The notes: generated by a model not told the origin, from the sequence alone. 64,000 bases of DNA from Prostheceraeus crozeri (GCA_907163375.1 CAJQUW010016158.1:1-64000), one strand, 5' to 3'. Shown: positions 31,446-42,103, counted from the first letter of the stretch. Numbers and translations: made by a program.

Positions 31446-32333
31446 TTAAGATTTACGTTTGTGAATGGACAACAACTTCGAGATAACTTTATTAATTGAC
31501 TGTTGCACTTTATCTATTGCGTCAAGCAGCGTGTGATGTACTTTAATTTCTTTTCTATTAACTTGCATTTTCTCCTGATTCATCTTCAACGCCGTTTTAA
31601 GTGCATTTAACTTAATTTTAAGAACATCTAATTGTCTTTTAACAGCATCTAACTGTTCTTTATTTTCTTTAGAGTTTTCTTGTAAATTTTTCTTTAATTC
31701 ATTTTCTAAATTGATTTTAAGAGTTTTCATTTTATCAACTTTTTGATTAAGTGAGTTTACTTCATTTATTATTCTATTCATCTTTTTCATTTGTTGAGTA
31801 ATTTTAGAACTTAATTCATCAACACTTTTTTGGAATGTAGTTTGTAACTGCTTTAAATTTTTTTTAATTCTTTCAGGTAGTTTTTCTATTTCATCTTCTA
31901 ATTGTTTTTTCAATAGTTGTATCTGATGTTTATTTTTAATGACTGCAGATTTTAACTTTATAGAAAGTAATATTAAAATTTTTGATTGTTCTGAAATCTT
32001 TTTAAAAAGTTTTGCTATATCTGCTTCTAGCTCTCTATCCTTTTTATCAAGTTTTAATAATTTTTCGTTTAATGATTTGTCATTAAGTTTTAGCAACTTT
32101 AATTCATTCATCAGTGGAACCAAAACATCGTTTATATATTTTTCCTTTAAATCATTGATTTGTGTATCAACATATTGTTTATTTGTTAACTCTGTATTTT
32201 GTTGCGGAAGAATAGAAAGATGCAATGGACCAGATAAAACGTCTCCAGTTTTCATGATATAATTTTCTATTTCTATTTCTAATTCACGATTATTCGGGAT
32301 ATATGCACCTCCACCAACATTTGGTAACATCAT
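31446..32333 (-). CDS. Fibre-like coiled-coil protein, Polinton B
   Basis: A 295-residue open frame. The N-terminus has MKTGDVLSGPLHLS then TELTNKQYVDTQIND, which resembles the repeat in phage tail fibres (GDLxMxG...AxNKxYVDxxI). The remaining 230 residues are an almost unbroken coiled coil rich in Lys, Leu and Glu. I infer a trimeric spike or fibre that projects from the capsid vertex. A scaffold is the alternative. It lies beside the divergent clamp-like gene across a 75-base AT-rich spacer with repeated AAAATTTTTTCTAAT words. Confidence 0.6.
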   Translation of the reverse strand: MMLPNVGGGAYIPNNRELEIEIENYIMKTGDVLSGPLHLSILPQQNTELTNKQYVDTQINDLKEKYINDVLVPLMNELKLLKLNDKSLNEKLLKLDKKDRELEADIAKLFKKISEQSKILILLSIKLKSAVIKNKHQIQLLKKQLEDEIEKLPERIKKNLKQLQTTFQKSVDELSSKITQQMKKMNRIINEVNSLNQKVDKMKTLKINLENELKKNLQENSKENKEQLDAVKRQLDVLKIKLNALKTALKMNQEKMQVNRKEIKVHHTLLDAIDKVQQSINKVISKLLSIHKRKS

Positions 32334-32408
32334 TTTTTAACAATAAAAAAATAAAATTTTTTCTAATAAAAATAAAAAAATAAAATTTTTTCTAATAAAA
32401 ATAAAAAA

Positions 32409-33704
32409 ATGGAAAAACCAAATTTAAAAAAATTATATTCGACCGCATCATCCTGTTCTTCTTATTCGACGAGATCAACGGGATTTGAAAATAAATGTTT
32501 TGATAATAATAATAATAATCCATGTATAGATGTTAATATTTTATTTCAATTACAAGCCGAAATATTTAGAGAACAGACTAAAGGTTTACCTTCTATAGAA
32601 GCTAATTATTGTATTTTTCCAGGTGATCCATTTATTAAATTTATGGAGATTGTAAGTAAATATAATGATGTAGCTTATGTTGAATTAAATAAAGAAAATA
32701 TGGTTATAATAGGTCATAATAATGTATATGGGTTTATCAGAGCAGTTTTGCCGATTAGTAATACTGATTGGATAGAAACTAAAATTATTAATTATATCAA
32801 TATTAAAGAATTAGTTAAAAAATTAAAATCTTTCTCGAAAGAAAAAATTAGATTATTTGTTGACGATCAAAATCAATATAACATTCACATAGAGAGTAAA
32901 AAACATAATGAAGAATTATTATGTCAAGTTTATTATAGAGATACAATTTATAAACAAGAAACATTAGAAATGCCGCAAAGATATGATGATGATACGTATA
33001 TAGGATTATATTCCAACTTAAATATTAATTTATTAAAATCTTATATAAATGGTTTAGCTCAACAAGAGAAAATTTATATGTGGACTACACCTTATACTAT
33101 TAACAATGTCCATAATCATAATCATAATAAACGAACTGAAGGTTCTAGGGCTTTGCCCGATCTTAAAGAATCTTATGATAATAATGATGATTCTGTAACA
33201 TCTGAAAAAGGTGTAAATGGTAAAAAAGATTATAAAAATATTAGTAATTATAAAAATTTATCTAAATTTCATTTTCTTACAATTGAAAATAATAATGATG
33301 GCATAGTTGAAGATACTGTTAGACAACTATGTGTCGGGTCTACAAAATTTAAATTAGGATTTACATCTAATCAATTTAAAATTTTATCATCTTTAATAAA
33401 AACTAAAAGTGATTCAGATTATGGTGGTGTTATTAAATTTTCCAAAAGAGATCAAAGACCAATATTTTTCTCTATTATATTATTATCAGATAAAAGATGT
33501 AATTTAGAATTAGATATTCCAATAAGAGAATGGTATCCTATCATGGAAGGGCATCCTATACCAAAAAGTGTAATTTATGATGATGAAGAAACAATTTATG
33601 ATGATGAAGAATCAATTGATGATGATGATGATGATGAAGAATCAATAGTTAGTGAAAATAAATTTAAATTATCTTTTGATAAAACATTATATGATGAAAC
33701 TTAA
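32409..33704 (+). CDS. Possible sliding-clamp-like protein, Polinton B
   Basis: A 431-residue open frame directly upstream of the polymerase and in the same direction. Residues 75-105 (FIKFMEIVSKYNDVAYVELN...VIIGHNNVYGF), 135-165 (INIKELVKKLKSFSKEKIRLF) and 300-370 (VGSTKFKLGFTSNQFKILSS) have the rhythm of PCNA-like clamp halves, with a helix, strands, and a LKxLKxxxxxxxxLxxDD block. The C-terminus is acidic (DDEESIDDDDDDEES). I see no sure motif, so this is a fold guess from pattern. A double hairpin is read in frame at 33,133-33,158. An unrelated accessory protein is the alternative. Confidence 0.65.
   Translation: MEKPNLKKLYSTASSCSSYSTRSTGFENKCFDNNNNNPCIDVNILFQLQAEIFREQTKGLPSIEANYCIFPGDPFIKFMEIVSKYNDVAYVELNKENMVIIGHNNVYGFIRAVLPISNTDWIETKIINYINIKELVKKLKSFSKEKIRLFVDDQNQYNIHIESKKHNEELLCQVYYRDTIYKQETLEMPQRYDDDTYIGLYSNLNINLLKSYINGLAQQEKIYMWTTPYTINNVHNHNHNKRTEGSRALPDLKESYDNNDDSVTSEKGVNGKKDYKNISNYKNLSKFHFLTIENNNDGIVEDTVRQLCVGSTKFKLGFTSNQFKILSSLIKTKSDSDYGGVIKFSKRDQRPIFFSIILLSDKRCNLELDIPIREWYPIMEGHPIPKSVIYDDEETIYDDEESIDDDDDDEESIVSENKFKLSFDKTLYDET
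33133..33158. repeat. Double hairpin in clamp-like gene
   Basis: GAACT/GAA/GGTTC, a TA spacer, then GGGC/TTT/GCCC. It encodes RTEGSRALPD on the plus strand. Confidence 0.88.
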
Positions 33705-34127
33705 TATGATAAAACTTAATATGATAAAACTTAATGTGATAAAGAAAAAAATAACTAAAGAACGTGAAATATATAATAATATAAAATAACACTCAAGTCC
33801 TTGATATTAGAATGTTTATATCTACAATTAAAACACAAATTTTTTCTTAAATTTTCTCTAAAAAAATAAAAAAAATGGAAAATACCAAGTTTTATTGTGT
33901 CTTATGTAAAAAAAAGTTGCAAACAAAAAGAAGTTATCAATCTCATTTAAATAGTAAATTGCATTTACAAAATGTAGAACGAGTTGATGAAGGAAATATA
34001 TTAAAATTAAATAGTTATAAAAACTATCTAGAAACATTGCCTACTGATATAAAAGTTAAAAAAATGTTTGATGATTATTCACATTCGGAATATAAAAAAG
34101 TTTTTAATAGTGAAGATGAGACCCTAC

Positions 34128-34154
34128 AAACCGAAGGTTCTAGGGCTTCGCCCG
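34128..34154. repeat. Double hairpin in polymerase region, copy 1
   Basis: AACC/GAA/GGTT then a CTA spacer and GGGC/TTC/GCCC. It encodes QTEGSRASPV in frame. Confidence 0.9.
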
Positions 34155-34261
34155 TACCAGATGGAAGATATTTATTTAGAGATACTGATGAATTTAACGA
34201 AATAGATGAATTTGATGAAGCCGTAACAAATATAAAATATTTATTTAATCAGTCTGTACAC

Positions 34262-34294
34262 GGGACATCAAAGATGTCTTCCAGGGCTTCGCCC
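34262..34294. repeat. Double hairpin in polymerase region, copy 2
   Basis: GACATC/AAA/GATGTC with outer GG/CC pairing, a short spacer, then GGGC/TTC/GCCC. It encodes KMSSRASPV. The second stem is identical to copy 1 while the first differs. Confidence 0.85.
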
Positions 34295-35824
34295 GTTGAA
34301 CATAATGAAACCGATGAAACTTTTTATAATGTATTAACAAACTTTTTCAAAATATTTAAGAAATCTTTCAAATGTTATATGAATGTAGAAGTACTTTATA
34401 CAAAAAATGGACCTGATGGAATTCCTGAAGAAATAATACAAGGACATTGTACAAATTCACAAGAAATTCATAATGTAAATGATACACAACCCATATTTGA
34501 ATCGATGATACTTAAATTAGAAAATTGTATAATTGAAGCCCAGTTACGTGAATCTGGTTGGAGATTTGTTAAAATACTATCTAAGAAAATAGTAATTGAT
34601 AAATATAAAAATAATACTGGTGGTAGTTATGTTCCTTTACCTTTCAGTTCACCACAAATAATCAACATAAAAAATGAAGATGATTATTGTTTTCTGTGGA
34701 GTATTATAGCACATTTACATCCTGCAGAATATCATAAAGAAAGACTAAGTCATTATAATAAAGAAGAATACATAAATGAATTTGATCTTTCTGATGGCTT
34801 AGATGAATTTCCATATGATTATAATAGGTTAAAAAAGTTTCATAAAAAGAATAAAAATTTAATAGAAGTAAATGTTTTTGAATTAAATGTGAATTATGTT
34901 TCTATTGGTAAAATTACTCCACTTTACTCAGATTAAAAAAAATTTTATTTGAATAATAAAAATTTATGTCAATCAGAAATAGTATATAATGATAGGGGAA
35001 ATTACATGCATCATAATATTTTTTACCAAGGAAATATAATATGTACTGAAAAATTTGAAATTATAAAAACATTATCACCAATAATGATTAGTCATAATAA
35101 TTATAAAGGACGTAATTATAATTATGATTATGATTCCGATTATTTATCTTTATGTTTAGAATATCAACAAAAATTAGAAAATTTAAATGAAAGTTTACAA
35201 AAATGTAAAACAGATTATCAACAACAAACAAAAATATTAGTACAAGAATATGGCCATAAATATGAAAATAAGATAGAAACGATTCAAAAATTAAATGAAG
35301 ACAATAAAGAATTAAATAATGAAGAAAATGAAACCAATCAAAAAATAAATGAATCTTTAAAAAAATGTCTACAACAATATAAAGAACAATATGATAAAGA
35401 ATATATTTATCAGCTACAAATATTAAATCAAAATTTTCATCGAAATACATTTAATCTTGCAAAAGAAATTGATGAAACACATGTAATATATCAAGATAAA
35501 TTTGAAAAACTAGAACAGTCAAAACAACCAGCACAAGCGAATATATTATATTATCAGGGTCATTTTATATTGTGTAAAGATATTTCTATATTTAGAAAAA
35601 AATTTCAGATAATACAAATTTTCCTTGTATTCAATGTATGACAAGTTTTAGAACTAAAGAAGAAATGAATAGACATTTGGAGAATTGCCAACAAAAGGAA
35701 GCAGTCAGAAACACATTTCCAAAAGATGATTATTTAGAATATAATAAATGGTATTTTAAAAATAAAGTACCCTTTACTATTTATTGTGATTTTGAAGCTT
35801 ATAATGTTAATATGACACAAAATC

Positions 35825-35850
35825 GAACGGAAAGTTCCAGGGCTTCACCC
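35825..35850. repeat. Decayed double hairpin in polymerase region, copy 3
   Basis: GAAC/GGAAA/GTTC, a CA spacer, then GGG/CTTCA/CCC. It encodes RTESSRASPD. Both stems carry a mismatch relative to copy 1. Confidence 0.7.
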
Positions 35851-35882
35851 GATTCTAAAAATGATAATTCTGAAAATGGTAC

Positions 35883-35908
35883 GGGCCAAGCCCTAGAACC
35901 TTCGGTTT
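35883..35908. repeat. Double hairpin in polymerase region, copy 4 (inverted)
   Basis: GGGC/CAA/GCCC, a TA spacer, then GAACC/TTC/GGTTT. This is the opposite orientation to copy 1, only about 35 bases after copy 3. Confidence 0.88.
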
Positions 35909-36614
35909 GTAATTCTGGAAAAAGTGTAGCTGAACAAAGTAAAGAAAAATATTTATTTGAACAAAAACCATTATGTTGGGGAATGTACATTCATTCAAAT
36001 TATCCTGAATTATTTAAATCAGAATATTATCAATACTATGGTGAAGATAGTTCAGAAATGTTTACAAAGAAAGTAGAAGAATTACAAGGTCGCTTTTCAC
36101 AATTGCTTGAAACAAATATACCGATGATGCCATTAACAGAAAAAGAAAAATTAAATTTTAATGATGAAATAAAATGTTTTTACTGTGGAAAAGAATTTAC
36201 AAATAATTATAAAACTGGCAGAGGTAGATATCTTGATAAACTAAAAGATCATGATCATCTAAATGGATTATATAGAGGTGCAGCACATAATTCTTGTAAT
36301 CTTAATGCTAATAAATTTAAATATAACTTTGTTCCTCTATATTTCTATAATGGTTCTAAATATGATTTCCATCTAGTAATGAAAGATTTATTTTCATCTG
36401 AAAAATTACAACAACAACAAATAAATGTACTATGTAAAACAGAAGAAGAATATTTTTCAATGCAATTAGGTTGCATTAGAATTTTAGATGCATTTAGATT
36501 TTTTACTCCTTATTCATTAGATGTTATGGGAAAAACTTTGAAATCTGAACAATGTAAAATATTAAATAAATATAATTAAAAACCTTTAAAAGGAATATTT
36601 CCGTATGAGTATAT

Positions 36615-36640
36615 AGCCTGCGGCTCACAGTCGAAGACTG
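36615..36640. repeat. Double hairpin, second type, copy 1
   Basis: AGCC/TGC/GGCT, a CA spacer, then CAGTC/GAA/GACTG. It lies between the exonuclease and polymerase parts of the polymerase region. Confidence 0.88.
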
Positions 36641-36656
36641 ATATAACTGGAGATAA

Positions 36657-36682
36657 AACCTGTGGTTCACAGTCGAAGACTG
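36657..36682. repeat. Double hairpin, second type, copy 2
   Basis: AACC/TGT/GGTT, a CA spacer, then CAGTC/GAA/GACTG. Compared with the copy 42 bases upstream, the first stem differs by compensatory changes on both sides while the second stem is identical. Confidence 0.9.
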
Positions 36683-38537
36683 ATTTTAATTCTGTGAATA
36701 AAATTATGGAAGAAAAACAACTTCCTCCAATAAATAAATCTAAATCAACATTAAAACAATCAAAATTATCTGACGAAGACTATGCAGAAGCTGAAAAAAA
36801 TTGGAGAGAGTTAAATTGTAAAACAATGTATGATTATACAATGAAATATCTACAGATAGATGTATTAATACTAGCTGATCTTTTTGAAAACTTTCGTGAT
36901 ATGTGTTTAGAATATTACGGAATAGATCCATGTTATTGTTATTCTACACCAGGTTTAACATGGTTAGCAGGATTAAAACATACAAATGTTAAACTTAAAC
37001 ATTATAAAGAAAATACATATGATAAATTATTATTTTTTGAATCTGGAATTAGAGGTGGAGTTTCATCAGTTTTAGGTAATAGATATGTTAAATGTTATAA
37101 TAAGAAAGTAAATCCTGATGATTATGGAATAATGAAACCTTTATCTCCAGAAGAAAAAGAAAAAATATTAGAAATTTTTCGAACGAAACGAGAAGGAGTA
37201 GAACGTGAAAATGCAATTGATGAATTCATGAGAGAAAACTATTTGTTATATTATGATTTTAATAGCTTATATTCTTCTTGCATGATACAAGAATTACCAA
37301 CAGGTGAAATGTCATGGTGTAATATTCTAGATTATCAAAAAACATATGATGGAAATTATAATCATGGTTATATATATGAAGTTGATTTAGTATACCCTGA
37401 TGAAATAAAAGATAAAACAAAATATTTTCCTTTCTGTCCCGAAAACAAAATTCCTAATATAGAAGATTTTTCAGATTATCAAAAATCTTTAATTCCTAAG
37501 AAATACAGACCAACAAAAAAACTTATGTTAACACAAAGCAATAAAGGAAAGTATGTTGTTGAAGGAAGAATGCTAGATTGGTATTTAGATCATGGAATGA
37601 TTCTCACCAAAATACATCGAAAACTATTTTATCAAAAATCTAGGTGGTTAAAAAATTATATAGAGTTCAATATTGAAAAACGTAAAATAGCTAAAAGAAA
37701 TAAAGATGATTTTGGAAACGTGTTCTTCAAATTAATGAATAATGCATTTTATGGTAAGACTTTAGAAAATGTGCGTAATAGACAAAATATTGAAATAGTT
37801 TATGATAAAGATAGGTTTCAAAATTTAACAAGGAAACCTACATATAAAAGAACTACTAGATTTAGTGATGAACTATGTGCTGTACATTTACGTCGAATTA
37901 GCGTAAAACATGATAAGTTTAATTTTATTGGTTGCACTATATCAGAATTAGCTAAACTATTTATGTATAGATTTATATATGATTATTTAGCACCTGCTTA
38001 TGGCAAAAACTATAAATTACACTTTACAGATACCGATTCTGTTTTCTTAGAATTAACAATACCGTATAATTCTACACTTGATGAAGAAATAGATAAAATA
38101 AAAGATATCATTCATCCTTCTGATTTATGTAAAGTAAAAGATGAATTAGAAGGAAATGAAGATTTCATAACAGAAGCTATATTTTTAAAATCTAAATGTT
38201 ACTGTTATGATACAACTAATAATATTAAAACACATAAAACATTAAAAGGAATTTGAAAGGCATCAGTGGCTAATCAAATAACATTTCAAGATTATAAAAA
38301 TGTATTATTTAATAATGAAATAAAAACAGCATGTAATTATAGACTTAATTCAAAGAAACATAAAATGTATTTAAAAGAAGAACATAAATTAGCATTAGAT
38401 CCATTTGATGATAAAAGAAAAATTTTACCTGATGGAATAACTACTGAACATTTTTAATTTTCTAATTTCTAAGATAGACAAATTTGATATATACATAAAA
38501 TAAAAAAATATTATAACACTATATTTGTATATTTTTA

Positions 38538-39305
38538 TCACTCCGCGAAAATATTTTCTATAACTCTTTCATGAATTTTTTTATCAATAGTAATTGTAAT
38601 GAAGCCATAATCTTTTGACCAAGCATTGTTACACGATTGTTTAAATTCATCTTTATTTCTTACGCATAAATCTCTTAACAAATCACTTAAGTTTCTTGCA
38701 TTTATTTCAAATAGTATAAATATATTTGCATTCTTTCTAATAACACTTCCGTCTAATGAATACATACTTTGTGTTAAATAAAAAACACTACAGTTATTAT
38801 GTCTACCTCTTGTGAAACAATTTCTCTGAACTGACTGATTTCTATCATTAACGCAATCATCAAAAATTACACAATGTTTCATTGTTTTATCTAGTTTACT
38901 AGGATCTTGCATATTACCACTATCATCTATTAATTGTATTTTTATATGCTTATTTTTATTAGATTCTACTAACTGATTATTTTTTGCTGCTTCTTCACAC
39001 CACGAACTTATTTCTTCTTCATCTTCAGATTTTTCATATTCTTTGAATAATGAAGAAATTGCTGTTTTTTAAAGATTATTTTCAAATCCATATTTTAAAA
39101 ATTGATAGACGGGTTGTTCTGCCGTTGTTGTATAAATTATAAGATTGTTATAATCCAAAAAATTTGGAGTCGTTAAAATTTTAAATAATAGATATGTTTT
39201 TCCACATCCTGATCTTCCACAAATAACTGACAAAACTTTATTAGATAAATTTGGATGATGATTAAATTTAAGTTTTTTTTTATTTAATGGAGGTAGTTCA
39301 CTCAT
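38538..39305 (-). pseudogene. Packaging ATPase (FtsK/HerA type), Polinton B
   Basis: The Walker A motif CGRSGCGKTYL lies near the N-terminus (about 39,225-39,195) and a Walker B-like HCVIFDDCV about 130 codons later, followed by a sensor-like block CSVFYLTQSMYSL. It is the genome-packaging motor homologous to that at 1,482-2,080 in Polinton A. It lies tail to tail with the polymerase gene. The region is broken. Confidence 0.85.
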
Positions 39306-39387
39306 TTTTTAATAAAAAAATTTATTTTTATTTTTTTTATTTTTTGTTTCTAAAGAAGAAGAAAATTAAACTTCTCTAGCTTCGCGT

Positions 39388-39450
39388 GGGAGTTTATACC
39401 TCTCGAACGGGAGTTTATACCTCCCGAACGGGAGTTTATACCTCCCGAAC
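39388..39450. repeat. Three tandem 21-bp palindromic units
   Basis: Three copies of GGGAGTTTATACCTCCCGAAC (first copy with CTCTC) stand at the end of the penton-like gene. Each unit is a GGGAG/CTCCC stem with a seven-base loop. It could act in 3'-end formation. Confidence 0.85.
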
Positions 39451-40224
39451 CAAAAGATCTATCATAATCTCTTCACCTCCAAAATTTATTTCTTGTCCTT
39501 TCTCATCAGTGATTCTAATGTTAATGTTGTTAATAGTTTTTCTTGTAATAGGAAAATATATTAATGTTTGTGGAAATACATTTAATCTATAACCAATGGG
39601 TACAGTAAAAGCTGGAAAACTGAATATTAAATTTGATAATTTACCATTTATATATCCTCCTTCAATAATGTCACAATGCACAACAATTGAATTTATTTCA
39701 GTTATTTTTGGAATCTTCTCACCTAAATGATAACCTTGACTATAGGTTTGTTTATTAAATCCTAATAGCTTTGACAATGATCTATCATGATTAAAATCAA
39801 CTTGATGATTTTCGTCTAAAGTAAGAGAAAATTTATTAACTGCCGGTTCAACTGCAAAATGTAATTGTTTCTTATCTTTAAATGATATACCTAAATGTCT
39901 CTTAATTTCATTTGATATTGATTCAACTTCGTAAGAACCAGGAAGAAAAGTTAGTATTTTCCATGTTTTGCCTTTATCAGTAGAATATCTAAATTGATCA
40001 TTCACATCTTTGATAACGTTTTGAATAGTGTTAAATGTAGAGAAACTAGTCAATGCAATTTGATAATTTTTATTTTGTTCCAAATGTAGAATGGGTTCTA
40101 AATTACAAGTGTGTGATGAAGTAGTTGTTATAATTTTTAACGTCGTACTAAATTTTGATGAACCCAAAATCTCTGTTAAATTTTCTAAATGATTATTAAT
40201 TTTGTCTAAATCTGCTGAACACAT
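39436..40224 (-). CDS. Penton-like minor capsid protein, Polinton B
   Basis: A 262-residue open frame. It has the Polinton/cnidarian-type block LEQNKNYQIALTSFSTF, FRYSTDKGKTWKILTFLPGS and SKLLGFNKQTYSQGYHLG, and ends PITRKTINNINIRITDEKGQ then MIDLLVREV. The second half aligns by eye with the C-terminal third of the Polinton A protein at 4,113-5,689. I infer the single jelly-roll vertex protein. It follows the unknown gene at 40,303 on the same strand, with a double hairpin near the junction. Confidence 0.75.
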   Translation of the reverse strand: MCSADLDKINNHLENLTEILGSSKFSTTLKIITTTSSHTCNLEPILHLEQNKNYQIALTSFSTFNTIQNVIKDVNDQFRYSTDKGKTWKILTFLPGSYEVESISNEIKRHLGISFKDKKQLHFAVEPAVNKFSLTLDENHQVDFNHDRSLSKLLGFNKQTYSQGYHLGEKIPKITEINSIVVHCDIIEGGYINGKLSNLIFSFPAFTVPIGYRLNVFPQTLIYFPITRKTINNINIRITDEKGQEINFGGEEIMIDLLVREV

Positions 40225-40292
40225 TTTTTAGTTAAAATTTTAAATAAATATTTTTTATAAAAAAATTAAAAACAACAACATATTTCAGCTAC

Positions 40293-40318
40293 GGGCGAAG
40301 CCCTAGAACATTCGGTTC
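40293..40318. repeat. Double hairpin at a gene end (inverted)
   Basis: GGGC/GAA/GCCC, a TA spacer, then GAACA/TTC/GGTTC. It overlaps the end of the unknown gene at 40,303-41,127. Confidence 0.88.
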
Positions 40319-41127
40319 GTTATACTTTTATAATCCTCTTCATTTAGAATCTTCTTTTCTAACAGTCTTTTCAATATAGCATGAATTTCATTGAAACTAT
40401 AATTATGTCCTTCTTTTATTGCAGATATTAAAATATTTAATCTATTTAGTAATTCTTGTGGATCATCTGGTAAAAATACAATTGTTTCAGTTTTCTGTTT
40501 TTCAGATAAACCTTTTCCTACTTTAACCCCCGTTGATAATAAATTTTCTAATTGTTTATAACGTCTTAGAGATTTTACTGCACCAACTCTATCTAACATA
40601 GCTTTATATTTTATGAGATCTTCTACAGCATAATTATTTAAATCTGCTCCTCTTAAAAGATTAACAAAATTTCTATCTAAATTAAAAGGAGATTTATCTG
40701 GTGAAAAAATTATACCTCGAAAAGGTTGTGGAAATATTTCTTTTTGACCGAGATAAAATCTAGGTATTATTTTTCCATCTATAAATGAAATAGAATGTTC
40801 AAATTGCATAGATTTTGGTAATTTCTTATTAATGTTTGATTCTAGTAATCCATAGTCATCTAATATAGTTTTGTGCTCTGGATCTGTTATATCAATTTGT
40901 TTATCATTATTTGTACTTTCTTTTTCAAGAGTTTTAAATGGTTTCATAGTTTTCTCAAAATCAGTTTTTACTTGCTCGGTTTGCTGCATTTTTTCAAACA
41001 TATCAGATTGAATACCAGCTTTTATCATTCTATGTTGAAGATGATTTTCTTTCATAATATTTCTTTGTTTTATTAACTCTTCTAATTGTTTTATTCTTTT
41101 AAAATTATCAGCTCTAATTTTATCCAT
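40303..41127 (-). CDS. Unknown helical protein, Polinton B
   Basis: I prefer the start at MDKIRADNFKRIK near 41,127, because the preceding residues look like a 5' leader. The product is about 274 residues: an N-terminal coiled coil (FKRIKQLEELIKQRN), a middle block with IIPRFYLGQKEIFPQPFRGI, and a C-terminal helical block (YSFNEIHAILKRLLEKKIL). I recall similar proteins only in AT-rich Polintons and know no function. The gene is open. Confidence 0.6.
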   Translation of the reverse strand: MDKIRADNFKRIKQLEELIKQRNIMKENHLQHRMIKAGIQSDMFEKMQQTEQVKTDFEKTMKPFKTLEKESTNNDKQIDITDPEHKTILDDYGLLESNINKKLPKSMQFEHSISFIDGKIIPRFYLGQKEIFPQPFRGIIFSPDKSPFNLDRNFVNLLRGADLNNYAVEDLIKYKAMLDRVGAVKSLRRYKQLENLLSTGVKVGKGLSEKQKTETIVFLPDDPQELLNRLNILISAIKEGHNYSFNEIHAILKRLLEKKILNEEDYKSITNRMF

Positions 41128-41248
41128 TTTTAAAATATAATATTTGAATTTTGTGGTAACATTGGAATACAGCAAAAACATTTTACTGAACAAATTATTT
41201 TTTTATTGCTTTGTTGTTTGACATCTTTTCGTTTAAAGTTTTCTCGTT

Positions 41249-42010
41249 TTAAGTTTTGTTTAATAAAGTTTTGTTTAATAAAGTTTTGCTTAAATTTTCG
41301 CTTAAAGTTTTTAGCTCTTCTAAAAAAATTTTGTCATTTTCTTCATTAGAAATTTTACCATCACTAGAAATTTTGCCATCCTGTCTATTCTTATCATCAA
41401 CTTTTTCGGACTGTAATTGAAAGGTTTGATTTACTTCATTAGCTATTTGATCAAATTTTTCAATCTCATCTAACGTAATAACATTATCATCACATACTCT
41501 TTGAAAGTAGTAATGTAGTTTATCATAGACTTCTTTAATATGTAAATGCTTAGTTTTTAATGATTTTCGTTTCTTAGTTATTAAAGATTTATCTAACATT
41601 GTAACAAGTGAAGTTGCAAAAACACCCGTACCTGTTAAAGCTGTAGCAACTACTGGAATTACTAAAACACCTGAAGATATAACAATTGTTAAAGCAAACT
41701 TAAATGAACTTAAACTTATTGTTAAGAATATGCCAATTCCTTGTGTTACATTCTTAACTTTACTCCATCTCTTTCTTAATTTTTTATAATGCTCTAATCT
41801 TAATAATAATTGAGATTCCTTATCTTTCATATACCTTACTCTATCTTTGTGTTTTTCTTTGTTCATTTTTTCAATGTTAATCTTTTCAATGTCCATTAAA
41901 GTAGAACTACGTTCATATGATAACGAAGGATATATTCTTGCGGTTTCTTCCATTTCTGAAGTTCCTTCCACTTTTGTTTCTTCCATTTTTAAAGAAATAT
42001 TATTAGTCAC
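41249..42010 (-). CDS. Unknown membrane protein, Polinton B
   Basis: A 253-residue open frame, the last gene before the right terminal repeat. Two hydrophobic segments, IGIFLTISLSSFKFALTIV and SGVLVIPVVATALTGTGVF, lie at about residues 92-135 and form one helical hairpin across a membrane. Charged coiled-coil regions flank them, and the tail ends in repeats of LLNKT. A role in virion membrane or host-cell exit is possible, but I have no family match. Confidence 0.6.
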   Translation of the reverse strand: MTNNISLKMEETKVEGTSEMEETARIYPSLSYERSSTLMDIEKINIEKMNKEKHKDRVRYMKDKESQLLLRLEHYKKLRKRWSKVKNVTQGIGIFLTISLSSFKFALTIVISSGVLVIPVVATALTGTGVFATSLVTMLDKSLITKKRKSLKTKHLHIKEVYDKLHYYFQRVCDDNVITLDEIEKFDQIANEVNQTFQLQSEKVDDKNRQDGKISSDGKISNEENDKIFLEELKTLSENLSKTLLNKTLLNKT

Positions 42011-42103
42011 ATGATATATTTTAAAAACCTGAAAGATGGATAAAATTCATGAATTTGAAATTCTCAACTTTTATGATTTTTGGTGTCCGGTTTTACATGA
42101 CCT

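Larger units (their letters stand above)
33875..38457 (+). pseudogene. DNA polymerase B region, Polinton B
   Basis: Polinton-type family B polymerase. In order it has a C2H2-like finger (CVLCKKKLQTKRSYQSHL), a block EDDYCFLWSIIAHLHP shared with the Polinton A polymerase, a long coiled-coil stretch around 35,150-35,520 with little similarity to A, exonuclease motif TIYCDFEAYN, a Cys/His segment with DHDHLNGLYRGAAH, and polymerase motifs A (YYDFNSLYSSCM), B (LMNNAFYGKT) and C (FTDTDSVFLE). The region is broken in a few places. Five or six palindromic insertions lie in it, several read in frame as SRASP-type peptides. Confidence 0.9.

Noticed and set aside
35088-35450. 120-codon minus-strand frame rich in Phe, Leu and His
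   Set aside because: It is antisense to the coiled-coil part of the polymerase region.
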